From NCBI GenBank assembly GCA_023055355.1, contig JALJCS010000002.1, positions 86,329,001 through 86,393,000 of the forward strand: a DNA stretch of 64,000 bases, given 5' to 3'. The DNA is from Agelaius tricolor (lineage: Eukaryota; Chordata; Aves; Passeriformes; Icteridae). The position numbers and the translations under genes were made by a program. A model generated the notes under the pieces. That model did not search any database. It saw only the letters and a list, made by a program, of their open reading frames with translations, and was not told the DNA's origin. Positions 1 through 11,152 of this stretch are shown piece after piece. Each line of letters starts with the position of its first letter. Position 1 is the first letter of the stretch.

Positions 1-710
1 TTCATTGTTATGTCTGTCCCTGCTGCACAAGTGCTGACTCTGGTAGAGAGTCAGAAGGGAAAACTTGGGGCCAGTGATTGCATCCACTGTCAAAACTTAA
101 GTCACTGGTATATGTGAGTCAGTGAGAGAGCTCTTGGTCTGGTTTGCCAGATGAAGTGATCTTGTCCCTCCAGAGAGGTTTTGATGGATGAAGGGGAAGG
201 TATCAGAAGCTTCTTTTCCCTGGACAGGCAGCCAGGAAGGGAAGGTGAGAGCAGAAGTGTGCCAGGGGATGTGCTCAACTGACTCACCTCTGTTAGGCAA
301 TGCCTGAGCTCCCTTCAGCAGCAAATACAAGCCAAAGTAACCTCAGGGTACGTTTATGCAGAAGATTGGGCTGCACAGCTTATCCCACTATGGACACTCT
401 TGGCTACTCTAATTTCTAGGACTCAGCTTTCAGTTATTGTGCCAGCTACCCCTGCTGAAGGTAACAAAGAACCTTCATATTACTTTACTTTTTATGCTGA
501 GACCTAACTAATTCAGCTGTGGAGGTGTCAGTGAAAACAAGAGCAAATAAAGAAAATGGATGTGGGGAAGGAAAGGAAGTATCGAAGACAAAGGGCTTAG
601 GTACCTCCCAACTGGGGATCACTCATACAATGGGCCATTAAAATTTAGCTGAGTCGAGTATATTGTTTTTAATTTGTATTCCCATAACATACTCTGTTAT
701 GGAGGGTGTA

Positions 711-752
711 TGCAGCAAATGCATATTAATGATGCTGCACATTTGCATATTA
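711..752. promoter_or_regulatory. Paired POU/octamer-like motifs
   Basis: The sequence shows an ATGCATAT at 719-726 and an ATTTGCAT at 741-748, the latter a perfect reverse-strand octamer. A 9-base direct repeat TGCATATTA overlaps both. POU-domain factors bind such sites. Whether this one is functional is unknown, since octamers occur by chance in AT-rich DNA. Confidence 0.2.
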
Positions 753-856
753 TAGATCCATAATACCAAGGGTGTTGTAAAAATCTTTATTAAAAGTGGT
801 GACTATGCAGCAGTCAATTTTCTCTGTATCTCAACCATTTTAATGCCTTTTTTTTG

Positions 857-883
857 CACACACACACACACACACACACACAC
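857..883. repeat. (CA)n microsatellite
   Basis: An uninterrupted run of about 13 CA units follows a T-rich stretch. It is a typical vertebrate dinucleotide microsatellite and is likely length-polymorphic. Confidence 0.97.
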
Positions 884-1497
884 TCTACAACTGATAGCTA
901 TACTACATTAAGGGACTAATGACCTGCAAAATTCCATTTATAAAAATGAAGAAATGTTAGATTTATATGGGGAATCATCAAATTATCTCATCTTCTGGAA
1001 GATTTCCAGTTCTTTGTTTCTTTGTTCTAAAATTTTTAAACCAATAACCTGACAAATGCAATGTTGTTAAAATATATATTTTTAATCCACTTCAGATTTA
1101 GTGCCAGGAGAAGATTACCCTGAATTTAGTTTTCAGGATAATTTGTATGGCTGAGATACATATTTCTGCAACTCAACATTTTAACATGAAAAGTAGCCCC
1201 ATCTGGGCTAGCTGTAGATTTAGTTAGCAGTCCTTAACTAAGGAAAACTTCAGTGGTTACTTCAGCATGTCTGAGCAGACATATCCTTTTCTGGATTACA
1301 CTGAACAAAATATGGCAAGTTTGCCTCCCATCACTATTGTTCATGGATGATGCTACTGATTCAAGAGAACTTAGAAATGTGTAAAAAAGGGAGTATCCTG
1401 GTTAGTTATACTACAATATGAGCAAAAGTCTTGGTTGCCATATCTCAGTCTTGGTGAATAAAGGTTTTTTATGTAAGAGTTGAAACTGTGGCCCAGA

Positions 1498-1594
1498 TTC
1501 ATAGAACCATAGACCAGCTTGGGTTGGGAAGGCCCTTAGAGATCATTTGGTTCCAAACCCCTGCCTTCCACTAGACCAGGTTTCTTAGAGCTTC
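1498..1594 (-). mobile_element. CR1 LINE 3' tail, short truncated copy
   Basis: Read on the minus strand this is the last part of an avian CR1 element, ending in the degenerate octamer tail. On the plus strand it starts with ATAGAACCATAG and continues through the GGTTGGGAAGG block, the CATTTGGTTCCAAACCCC block and CCACTAGACCAGGTT, in the same order as CR1 3' ends. Compared with the usual tail, about 15 bases of the segment just before CTTCCACTAGACC are missing. The copy is 5'-truncated to about 100 bp, which is normal for CR1. It has no coding capacity. Confidence 0.87.
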
Positions 1595-3181
1595 ACTAAA
1601 AACCTTTGAAGTTCTCTGTAAAGGCTAAAGGCCAGGGACAGGCAAACATTTCCACTCTCTTTTGAATGGGGTTTTGTGCGCTGAGGAACCACTTGTAGCT
1701 GTTTCTCACTAGAACAGAATAATGGCAAAAACGGGGAAAAGTGGACTCCAAGCTCATGGGGCAAGAGGTGGATTTTGGGAGGTCTGGCTGACTGCAAGAG
1801 GCTTCTCTCTCAGAGGGCCCCACACAGTTTCCCCATCAGCTGGTTTTTGTATGGCCATGCAATGAGAATTAAATGGTGTCTGGGACAGAACTGGGCCTGG
1901 ACATGTTTAACTCACTCCCTCCCATCTTCTCTTTCCTAAAGAAGGTGCCACGTCTGATAACCAGGAGGAGCAGGTGATGTGTGGTTCCACGATGCCAGCT
2001 GATCCTTGCCTCACTGTGGCTCCCTGCTCTCACCTCTGCCACAGTGCAGTGGGTGCTTCACAGGTCCTCTGCCTCTGCACTTTGCTGCACAGAGATTAAA
2101 AGCCCAAGCTGTCTTCCACAGTTGTTATAGGTCTTACCATTGACTACAGTGTGTGCTGGAGCACATCTAATTTATAGAAACGAAATGATCTTTACAAACC
2201 TAAAAAGGCTAAAGTAGTGTGCTGCTCAATGCCTGTATATCTTCAGTGATACTTTCTTTAAGAACAACAAATCAGACATTTGAGAAAACAATTTTTCATT
2301 CTTCAGATACTGTCTGACTTTACGAGTAAGATCTATATTTTCAGCTTATATATATATCCTCATCCCTTGCTTATTAAAGGATAACAAGTGAAACACTATA
2401 GGCTAAATGCAGGTAAGGTTCTAAATTTTAAGTATATATCTTCCTTACTTTGCATTTATTTTTTAAAAATCTGCAGAAGAGTTGCTGTAAATCTTTCCAA
2501 TTTAATTTTAATCTGAAAAACAAAGAAAATGAAGAAAAATGGTGAAACACAAAAATTGTATTGTCCTTGGTGAGGAAGGATATTTCCCCTGTGTCCTGTG
2601 TGCCTGTAGCAGTTGTCCATGACTTTCCATTCCTTGGGATACCTGCAGGTATATTCAATGAACTATAGAGATGTCAAAGCAGAATTGTGTCAGTGAATTC
2701 TGTCCATCCATCTGCCCTGCATAAGGTTTATGTGAGGGTTAAGGTTTAAATGTCAGGGCAGTGACCAAAAAGTCATCCCAAATGTATCTGCATTTACAGT
2801 TGTGTGATGTGAGACTGAAATATCAAAATCCACCTTGGTTTAAATTTTATTTTCACCCAAAAATATTATTCCATTGCTGTAATCCAGCTGTTTTTTTTTT
2901 TGTCAGTGAAACTAATTGGGGCAGAAGAAATATTATGAGTAGCTAGAAAAGAAATGGGGAAAATGGGTATAGTTTTTCAGGGAAATTTAGAGGATGCAGT
3001 ATGTTATTAGCCTTCCTGGCAGTCTGGTGGAGGCGCATACTTTACATCCTGACTTAGTTTTATTCAGTCCCATAGGGATTCTTCATGAACAAAAAGTGGA
3101 AGCAAAAAGAGAAGAGTCAAGACCTCACTATTTTTTCCTTAGTCACTCAAAGGACCAGTTGCCCCATCCTAGTCCCTTTAG

Positions 3182-3231
3182 GCCTGAAGGGAGTTTTACC
3201 AGTGACGTTAATGGGAACAGGATCTGGCCCA
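3182..3231. repeat. Possible ancient amniote repeat fragment
   Basis: The text reads GGAGTTTTACCAGTGACG, then TTAATGGGAACAGGATCTG and GCCC. It resembles the motif 'ccattgacttcaatgggag' followed by 'caggatctggccc', which recurs in old interspersed repeats of turtles, crocodilians and birds. The resemblance is from memory and the family name is not secure. The fragment is too short and diverged for a firm call. Confidence 0.35.
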
Positions 3232-4863
3232 GTAGCTGGCTATTTTGGAATTACTTCTGTCGCCCTTACTGCATTGTTGCCGAGAGTACAGAACATCCTT
3301 GCCTTCTGTTTTTCACTCCTTACTATTTCCTTAGAATACTTAGGCAGAGAGTGACTGTAAATGCTTAACCTTTGTCAATGGCAGCCGTTCAACTGAGTTT
3401 GGCTGCCTCCCTCTATTTCCTTGTGGACACTGATTTAAGAATCCATCCAAAACATTTGTTCAGAAGGATATGACTAACATGAGAATCTGTCACTGTGTAA
3501 ACACAGCGACCAAAAACTATTTGGCAGTGGTTTGGATCTGCTGGCTAATAACTGGCTATTTACATTTGATTTAACAGCACCAGTTGTGATGATCTAATGT
3601 CGCTTAGGTTTTTTGTGGATAGCTCATCAGATTTTTTTCATTTTACAATGATTCAGCATAAGATTATGAGAGATAAAGAACATATAAAGAAAAGTACATA
3701 TTTCAGTAAGTAATATAAAATTTCAGTTAGGACCACATTAGGAATGATGTGCTGAGCTCACACCAGAAGAGCAACGCCTACATTTACTGGAAATATTGCA
3801 GAAAGAGTGAGTGAAGTCATTGAAAACAAATTGCCATTCCCTTCCTAAATTGGCTTGGGCTGGAAAATGGTCCTCTGGGTTGTGACCAGATTTAGCCTTA
3901 ACAGCCAGTTTCCCCCAGAGAAACTGAGTAAATTCTCTTGGGAAACCAATCTGAAAAATATGGATGAGAATTTTTGAAAAGAGGAGTGATACAAGAATAT
4001 AACACAGGCAAAAATATATCAAAAGCCATAAACTATTTTCCATTGTTTGGGCAGTTTCAGAAGAGCACATTCATCTATTAATGATTTTATCACTGCAGCA
4101 GGTATAAAGTTACACTGATCCAACTGTGTCAAAAGTTATGTGAACAACTCTGATATCAGTCCCTGACTGAAATACACATTATTCACTATCAAGAAAGTTA
4201 TAAAGACTGTGAAACCTTAATGATACAGATCCAAGTACATATCGATAAGCTTGAAGGGCATGACTTTATTAACTTGTGTACCTTCTACTGGCATTGTTTT
4301 CAGTGTTGTAAAAGAGTAAGAAAATATTGTGCAACAGTTGGCATGAACAAATTTGCTTTTGATTCTCCTACTACTAAAAAACTTCTACTACTTAAGAGGT
4401 TATGAACATGTTTGAGGACAAGATCTTTTCCTGCCCACTCAAGCAGTACCCAGTTATTTTGTTTGCAAAAAGCAGAAAAATTCTCATTTCTCCACATACC
4501 CATGCCTCAGATCACCCCAAGAGGTCTCAGGGGATATGGAAAGTCCAATAATGTGTCTGAGGACCACAGGAATGACAGACTTTTTCATGAGCTTTCTAAA
4601 TCTAATAATGGCAAAGATGATTCTGTGCACAGAACCATCACCATGGATAGTCCTCCTGGTGCTCAGTACCTTCACCTTTTCACATTTGCAATAATTTATT
4701 TTGTTCTTTGATAGCTCATGAATAAAAAAAAAAAGTGACATATGCTTTCAGCTTAGGTTAGATCTGACCCTGGCACTTTCACTTCTGTGCAATACATTTC
4801 TTCTTTTAAACCTTTCATTTCACACTGACAAGCATTTTAGCTAGGAAGCTGTGAGATGCTAGG

Positions 4864-4912
4864 ATAGAATCATAGAAATTAAGAGTCATCAAATTCATCC
4901 TTGTGCCTTAGG
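4864..4912 (-). mobile_element. Possible degraded CR1 tail
   Basis: The plus strand reads TAGAATCATAGAAATTAAGA and then a CATCAAATTCATCC block, in the order of a CR1 3' terminus seen in reverse. The core GGTTGGAAGGGACC block is not preserved. This may be a very old CR1 remnant or a coincidence. Confidence 0.3.
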
Positions 4913-5023
4913 GGAGGAGAAAGTAAAGAGATGACAGAAGACCAGAAAATAGCAATACTATGCTACACAAATGCACAAATGTTTGTTGTTACCAGCCAAG
5001 TAACTGCAGATGGGAGCAGTATA

Positions 5024-5068
5024 TATGTTTTGTTTGTTTGTTGTTTTTGGTTTTTGTTTTTTTTTTCT
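5024..5068. repeat. TTTG-rich / poly-T low-complexity tract
   Basis: Several TTTG units are followed by long T runs ending in CTTTCTG. It is a simple low-complexity tract. It might be the antisense poly-A of an old insertion, but no element body is visible next to it. Confidence 0.85.
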
Positions 5069-6003
5069 TTCTGACAAGTCACTCTTCACTCAAAAATTAA
5101 AATCTGCTATATATTTTTTTCTATGATTTAAAAAAAAAATATTTTACTTCAGTCTATAAATCTTCCTGCATGGATCACCAAGAGGACAGCTGTAGCTTCT
5201 GGGTTCAGCTGCCACTTACAATGTGTAGACCCTTCTATATCCAAGAAAAAATGACAGGCCTCTGTTTTGGAGACTTTGATATTTCTAAAATTAACAGGAT
5301 TGGAGTTTGATATCTGTGGGGAAATTTGGTAGGGAGGAGGGGAGGAGAGGAATACAGCACTCTCATACCCTAATGTGAAGCTTATTTTTCCTTGAAATCC
5401 CTCTCTTGCTGTCTTTCCTTGGTGGAGCTGGTCAGATCATCTAGTGGCAATGAGCCTTTTTTTGCCAATGTCACCTTTTTATTATTTCTCCATTCACTGT
5501 GATGGCAATAAAAGTCTGCTTCAGAAAGAAAAATATTCTCAAGATCTTGCCCTGCAGTGCTCTGAAGATGTGATTAACTTTCCATAGATATAGACAGCTC
5601 CAAACTCATTCAAAGCAAGAGCCTTGAGACTAGCTGGTAGATTTTGGATGTTTTCCAAGGCAAAAATGAAACAGAAGCATCTGGATGTTCTGCATGCACA
5701 CTGCAGTGGCAGTGGGCTGTCATTCCCAGAGGCTGGACATGCCTTTCATGCTCTCCTTAATAGCACTTCCCAAAGAGCTGGCTTTATCTCTCCCACCTCA
5801 TTCCTCTTCCCATCCTGAGCAGTGAATGTTCCTACCCTCCCATCTGGAGGCTCTGCTGCTCCCTGGCATTGCAGACAAAAAGGCACAGCACTTCCACCGT
5901 GGTAGTTAACCTGGTTAGAGCAGGCTGGGGACTGCCTCTGAGAGCTTCTTCACCAATAAATCAGATGGGTGGTAAAGAATTCCAGTTTGGATGCAGTGAT
6001 GAA

Positions 6004-6040
6004 CAGCTGTGGGGAGTAAATGTCTCAGCTGGAACAGCTG
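6004..6040. promoter_or_regulatory. Cluster of three CAGCTG E-boxes
   Basis: Perfect CAGCTG hexamers lie at 6004-6009, 6027-6032 and 6035-6040. The hexamer is a binding site for bHLH factors. Three in 37 bp is denser than expected by chance, but GCTGGA-type low-complexity sequence around them may explain the density. Function is not shown. Confidence 0.2.
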
Positions 6041-9000
6041 GAGCTGGAAGAGGATGTGTGACTATGTCCTGAGACAGCCAGTCAGTCTCAGACAGCTACG
6101 TAACAGGAGCAACTGAGCTGTGCTTATACAATTTCCAGGCACTTAAACAAAAGTATTACCCCAAAACCTGCCTCAGTCACCATTAAAATACTAGAGCGTC
6201 TTGCCATCTGTTCCCCAATTAGAAAACAAACATGTCTAATTAACATCTCTTTATTTTCTGGTCTCAGATACCCAGAAAAAGAGTAAAAGGAGTCTTAGAA
6301 GCTGATTGTAGAGAGGAGACCTAAATACACTGTTGCTAATACAAAATGACTCCCTTAAAAAAAAATACGTATAAAAAGCTTAGAATTTCACAAGACCTAG
6401 TCACAGTGCCAAGAAGAACTGCTCTAGTAAATTGTAACGGGTAAAAATAAATCCAGAGGAATCTTTTTCAGAAAAACTCAAGAAACAAAATAATCAAGAA
6501 CCCCATGTGCAAAGACTACACCTGTAGAGGTTGAAGAGTCCTTATTATACTCTCTTACCAATTTATCTCAAGCTTCAGATGAAAGTATCTTGAACAAGGA
6601 TAACATCTGAAAAACATTTACCTCATTTAATGTATTAATATTTGTGGGAGACTTTTTTTTAATTGCAGGCCAAGTGTATGGTTTCCAAAAAAAGCAATAG
6701 GTTACTATGCTTCCTATATTGTTCTATATTGTAGACTTTCTGAAGTCTGAAATATTTCTTGAACTCCCTCAACTGCTATAGGCAGAGGCTGCAAGCCAGC
6801 TGGTAACATCAGTCTGATACATCCCATTAGGGAGGCTTGCTTTCCAGCTGCCAATAATTTTTCATATCTTTAATGAACTGGTGTTTAATACTCTACATTA
6901 GGTGCCTGTTTCAAATGTTTTTTGCTTGTTTGTTTTTTCCTAAAGAGAAGCTAGTTTCATGAATGAAGTTGGGGGGAAAAACCAAACAAAACAAACCAAA
7001 CAGAGGTAGTTTGGTTTTGTTGTAGTTAAAGGAAAAAGAAAGAAAAAAGGTGGAGAAGTTGTTTCTTGAAATTTCTAATGCTTCATGGTTCAGAGTAAGT
7101 TTTTGACTTTTAGAAACACTTAACACTTGTTTTGTGGCCAGGCCTTGGCAGTGCCCACAAGAGCAGCCCACATTTTCATTCAATGCATTTGTTTATGTGT
7201 CAGTCTGCTAAAAAGAAAATCTCTGCAAAACCCTTTGAAAAAGCTTCTGGTTCTCCTTCAGAGCTCTTCATAGAAAGGATGACAATCATCTACCACTTTC
7301 AGTTTCTGCTTTAAGCCCAGTGGCAGAGGAAGATCTCAGGTTTCCAACTCCCCAGTGATTTGTGTGGGTGTCAGCATTTCTCTCTGCAACAGAAAGTCTA
7401 CAAAGTCTATCCTTTTTTCTCATTTGATAATTCAAAGACTTGGAAAATTACATTTTTAGGAAGTACACAAAGGGAATATAGATGCAATTTCAAGGCATGT
7501 AATAAAAATTGAGATTTAAGGGTTCTTAGTGATCTTAATTCAGCCCTATTATTCATATTGATACAATAATAAAAAAAGTGTTACACCTCATTATTTTTTG
7601 TGCCAAAGATTGTGTCATATTCATTATATAAAATGTATATGCTCAGGACCATATAGCAAAAGAAGAATTCTTAGAAGAGATACAGGTCAAAGGACTGGGA
7701 CATGGAATAAGGAGGAGACATACAAAATATTAACCACCTGATCAGGGAAGATGTTTCAAGAGATAGAAAAATATAAATAGAAGGAAAATAGGAAATGTGT
7801 GCTAAAGACACATACCACTGTGCACAGACATATCTCTCTGCTCCTCTTCTTGATTCTCTCTGCATGGGAGGTGATTTTACAACAGATGTAATTGCTGTTT
7901 CCTCGTGACTCAGGCATTGGCTCTCCCACACCACATTTGCAGACACAAGCCCTTCAATTCAGCATTCACTTTCTGTTTCAGAAGGCACTTCAAGTAAAAA
8001 TTTACATTCAGAAGCATGATGAAACAAATTGGGACAGTTTTCCTTAGCAATATTTGTGTAAAATATAGCCACAGGGACAGAAAAATTACCTTGATCATGA
8101 AATAATGTCTGAGATGGATTATATCACGCAGTTCTCTCCCTTTGGCAATGTTTTACTGATGCTCCCTTGAAAACCAGTCAGAATTTACATCCTCTATATG
8201 CATTCATATACACATATTATATTCAATTGTCTGTCTTTAACACAAAATATATTTTTAAACCTGTAAAATTATGGATATAATTTTGCATCTGCACTGACCT
8301 GGTGTAATTTAGGTCCCCGGAACAGGTAGCAAGACTGCACCCTAAATTACTGAGATATAAGATACATTAGGTGAAAAAATACCTCCTTGATGTCATAGCA
8401 TATATTTAATATGTTATGGAAAGCAGAGCTTACTCTCCTGTATCATTTGATACCAGGAGAAAGAAAAATATCATTCTTGCTCATAAAATTTCAGCAATGC
8501 TACATTCTCTGTGTTCCAGCCCTAAAAGGTCACAAAATTGGTACCTCTTGCCTCTTATAGTTCTTACTAATAATTAAATCTCTTCATGACATAAAGAAAG
8601 AACTTCCAAGAACCACACTGTGCTTTGTGCTCCCCTAATGGAAAGGAGATATCAGGAACTTAATTGAAGCACTCTGCTTTCTTGATTTTTCTTGGGCACC
8701 AGAGTAGCCCTTTGTGTGTGTGCATAACCAAGCAGAACATTCCTGAGGCTGCTGTAATTTATGCAAGGTACTGGACTGACATCTGGCTGTCTCCAGACTC
8801 CAGGGGAAGATGTAAGTGGCTTAAAGCCAGTTTTGCCTGTTCTAGTGATGAGAGCAGCTCAGAAAAATCAGAAAATCTGGCACTTCAACATACAAATTAT
8901 AATAATAATATTTTGGGGCAGAGGAAAAAATAGATGCCAGGCTGAGCAAATTTGGCCCAGTAGTGATGCACAAACAAAACTCCATCTGCTGGAGACTTTG

Positions 9001-10430
9001 CAAGCCTTTAAGACATGGACTTTTGGGTTCATAGATTTTTAATAAAATACATAGATCATAAGGGCAAGATTAGAGACTGATAATTCAACTGTGATTTGTA
9101 TTTTGTTTTCTTTTTAAAGTCTGGCACTTCCAAATACTAACAGTAAGGTTTCTGTTTTCCTTCACAAATCTGCTTTACTGTTTGGCTCATAAAACAGGAA
9201 TGAAAAGGGACTGGTGGGATAGTCCTGTACTCCTACTTCTATGTTTCTGTGTGCTGTCATTTCAGGATAAACTGTATTTCCAGAAAACTGCAACAAGAAA
9301 CATTGCAGTTAGAATATGCTGATTTTTGATGTTCACTAAATGCACAGAAGGTATGTTGTATGGAATTCCTTCCATCTCAAAACCTTCTTTTTTGGCCATT
9401 GACACATGCCACTAACATAACTTACACATATTTTGTGGTTTTGCTCTGTGAAGGAAGTATTAAGCTTTGAGACACTGTAATAAATTTGTTTGGTTTTGAT
9501 AGAGATTGGCTGCCTGAATGCTACCATTTTTATCAGCTATAAATCGTTCCACCAGCTGTGGGATGAACGACCTTTCATAGTCAATTTTGACTTAAACCGC
9601 ATAAATCATTTACAATGATTCCTTCAAGAGATGTCAGTTCTTTCTCCTGTGTAAATTTGTCGGAAAGCTCATTTTCTAATGAATTGTATCATTCTCACTC
9701 TAGAGAGTGTTCACAAATAATGCCCTGCAAATGCTTGAAATTTTAGGCAGCCTGGTTACCAGCTTACCCATGTGGTGTTTTTTGTGGTGGCCATAGGATG
9801 GCCAGATAGAGCAGTACAAAGCAAGCCTATGTTTGAAATGCAGCATTAATGTCACTGTCAGAGCTTTTGGGGCCAGCCCAAAATGTGGATCCTGGTTATC
9901 CTGTGCTAACAATCCACTCAGGAATAGAGACAACATGGTGACAACACTTTGTGATTTCAGCTTGGGGCTCATTGACCCTTTCAGAGGACAGAGGGAACCA
10001 CACTGGGTTTCTGCCTTGTGGGAAACTATACAATCACTGAGACAGCAGTGTGAACTCCATTTTTCTGAAAGGGACCCAACTGCACAATGATTGAATGGTC
10101 AAGACTATAACAAGGTCACGATAAGGGCTTGACTTAATCTAAATTTTAATCCAGTATTGGAAAACTGTGCTCTCCTTTAACTTAAACATAAGTTATTGGA
10201 AATATCCTTTCAATTAATACTGGTGAGACTGAGCCAGCTTTTGCTGCCATTCAGTTTAATATTTCCTAATCTTTCTATTTTCTCCTTTCTGTAGTGTCTG
10301 TCATAGACTTTTCCTATCCTGGGGTGAAAATAATTGAGCAGTTAGCAGAACTATCAATATCAGATTTAACCTCTTTTCTGTGGTAAAATGGCATTGTGTT
10401 AATCTCCCTAAAAGAGAGCCACCTCCCTCA

Positions 10431-10483
10431 GAGTGTCTGAGGATGGTGTTTAGTTAGATAAACTAAACATCATCTCAGGTCTC
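10431..10483. repeat. Imperfect inverted repeat (hairpin)
   Basis: The left arm (10431-10455) and right arm (10461-10483) are nearly reverse-complementary around a 5-base loop (AGATA). The innermost 9 bp, TGTTTAGTT against AACTAAACA, pair perfectly. Outside these come one G-U wobble, four pairs, a one-base bulge, a CTGAG/CTCAG block and a short outer extension with another bulge. The structure could be a stem-loop in RNA or a cruciform. The loop is small for a typical microRNA precursor, so no microRNA is claimed. Confidence 0.75.
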
Positions 10484-11071
10484 AGTGACCCGCTGAGGAC
10501 CTTTGAGGCATATTGGCCATATCCCTTAGAGGTGAAATTGAGAAATGTTTTCAGATAGAAAAAAGAGGGAATTTATCCTATCTAATTTTCTTAATTCTTT
10601 CTGAAACTGAATGGAAACCAAAGCTATTCCCTGAAATTAAACTCTGAAAAATTTCTATGTTCTAATCCAGACACTGTGAGTTACCAGGTACCAACCTCAG
10701 GCATAACATCAGCGAGTGGTACCTGCCCTACTCTCAGCTAACCCCACAGAGCAGTTTTCCTCACTGTGCAAGAGGCACAGATAAGTCTCTTAAGGTAGAT
10801 AAAGTAGATAAAATACTTGAATCCAATCTTCCACCTCCTTCTTGTACTACTGGTAGGTTTAATCTCAGTCTCCTGACTCCTGGATCAGTACAGTTCACTT
10901 TTCTGTCTGCGGTGAAAGACTCTCCCTGATAGGCTTGTCCTGGAACTGTGCTGTCCTCACAATTTGTAGAGATGCTAAAGCCTGATTTTGACAATTCTGC
11001 TCTGCCCTTCTACACCTTTAAGTGGCACAGAGAGTTACTGATTCTGGCCTGCTTCCACAGAACTGACATTG

Positions 11072-11152
11072 TTGGGTCTTTTTTGTATGACATTAGAAAA
11101 GGAGCCCCTAGGGATTGGGCTTTTTTGTATGATATTAGAAAAGGAGCCCCTT
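11072..11152. repeat. Tandem duplication, about 42 bp x 2
   Basis: Two adjacent copies share TTTTTTGTATGA, ATTAGAAAAGGAGCCCCT and a leading TTGGG. They differ by a C/T change in GACATT/GATATT and a small indel. The offset is 42-43 bp. High identity suggests a fairly recent local duplication. The 42-bp spacing keeps a plus-strand open frame open, but that frame has no recognisable product. Confidence 0.93.

Larger units (their letters stand above)
1..1497. other. Unique non-coding DNA, no gene seen
   Basis: No open frame here resembles a known protein and none has a convincing exon structure. The stretch is AT-rich and CpG-poor. The only structured items are the (CA)n microsatellite at 857-883 and a pair of POU-like motifs near 719-750, both listed separately. 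Absence of a gene is an inference from reading frames and pattern recognition, and a short exon could be missed. Confidence 0.6.

Noticed and set aside
2994..3368. Plus-strand open frame of 124 codons
   Set aside because: No known domain, and part of it overlaps the possible ancient repeat at 3182-3231. A second frame is open over the same stretch, which suggests chance.
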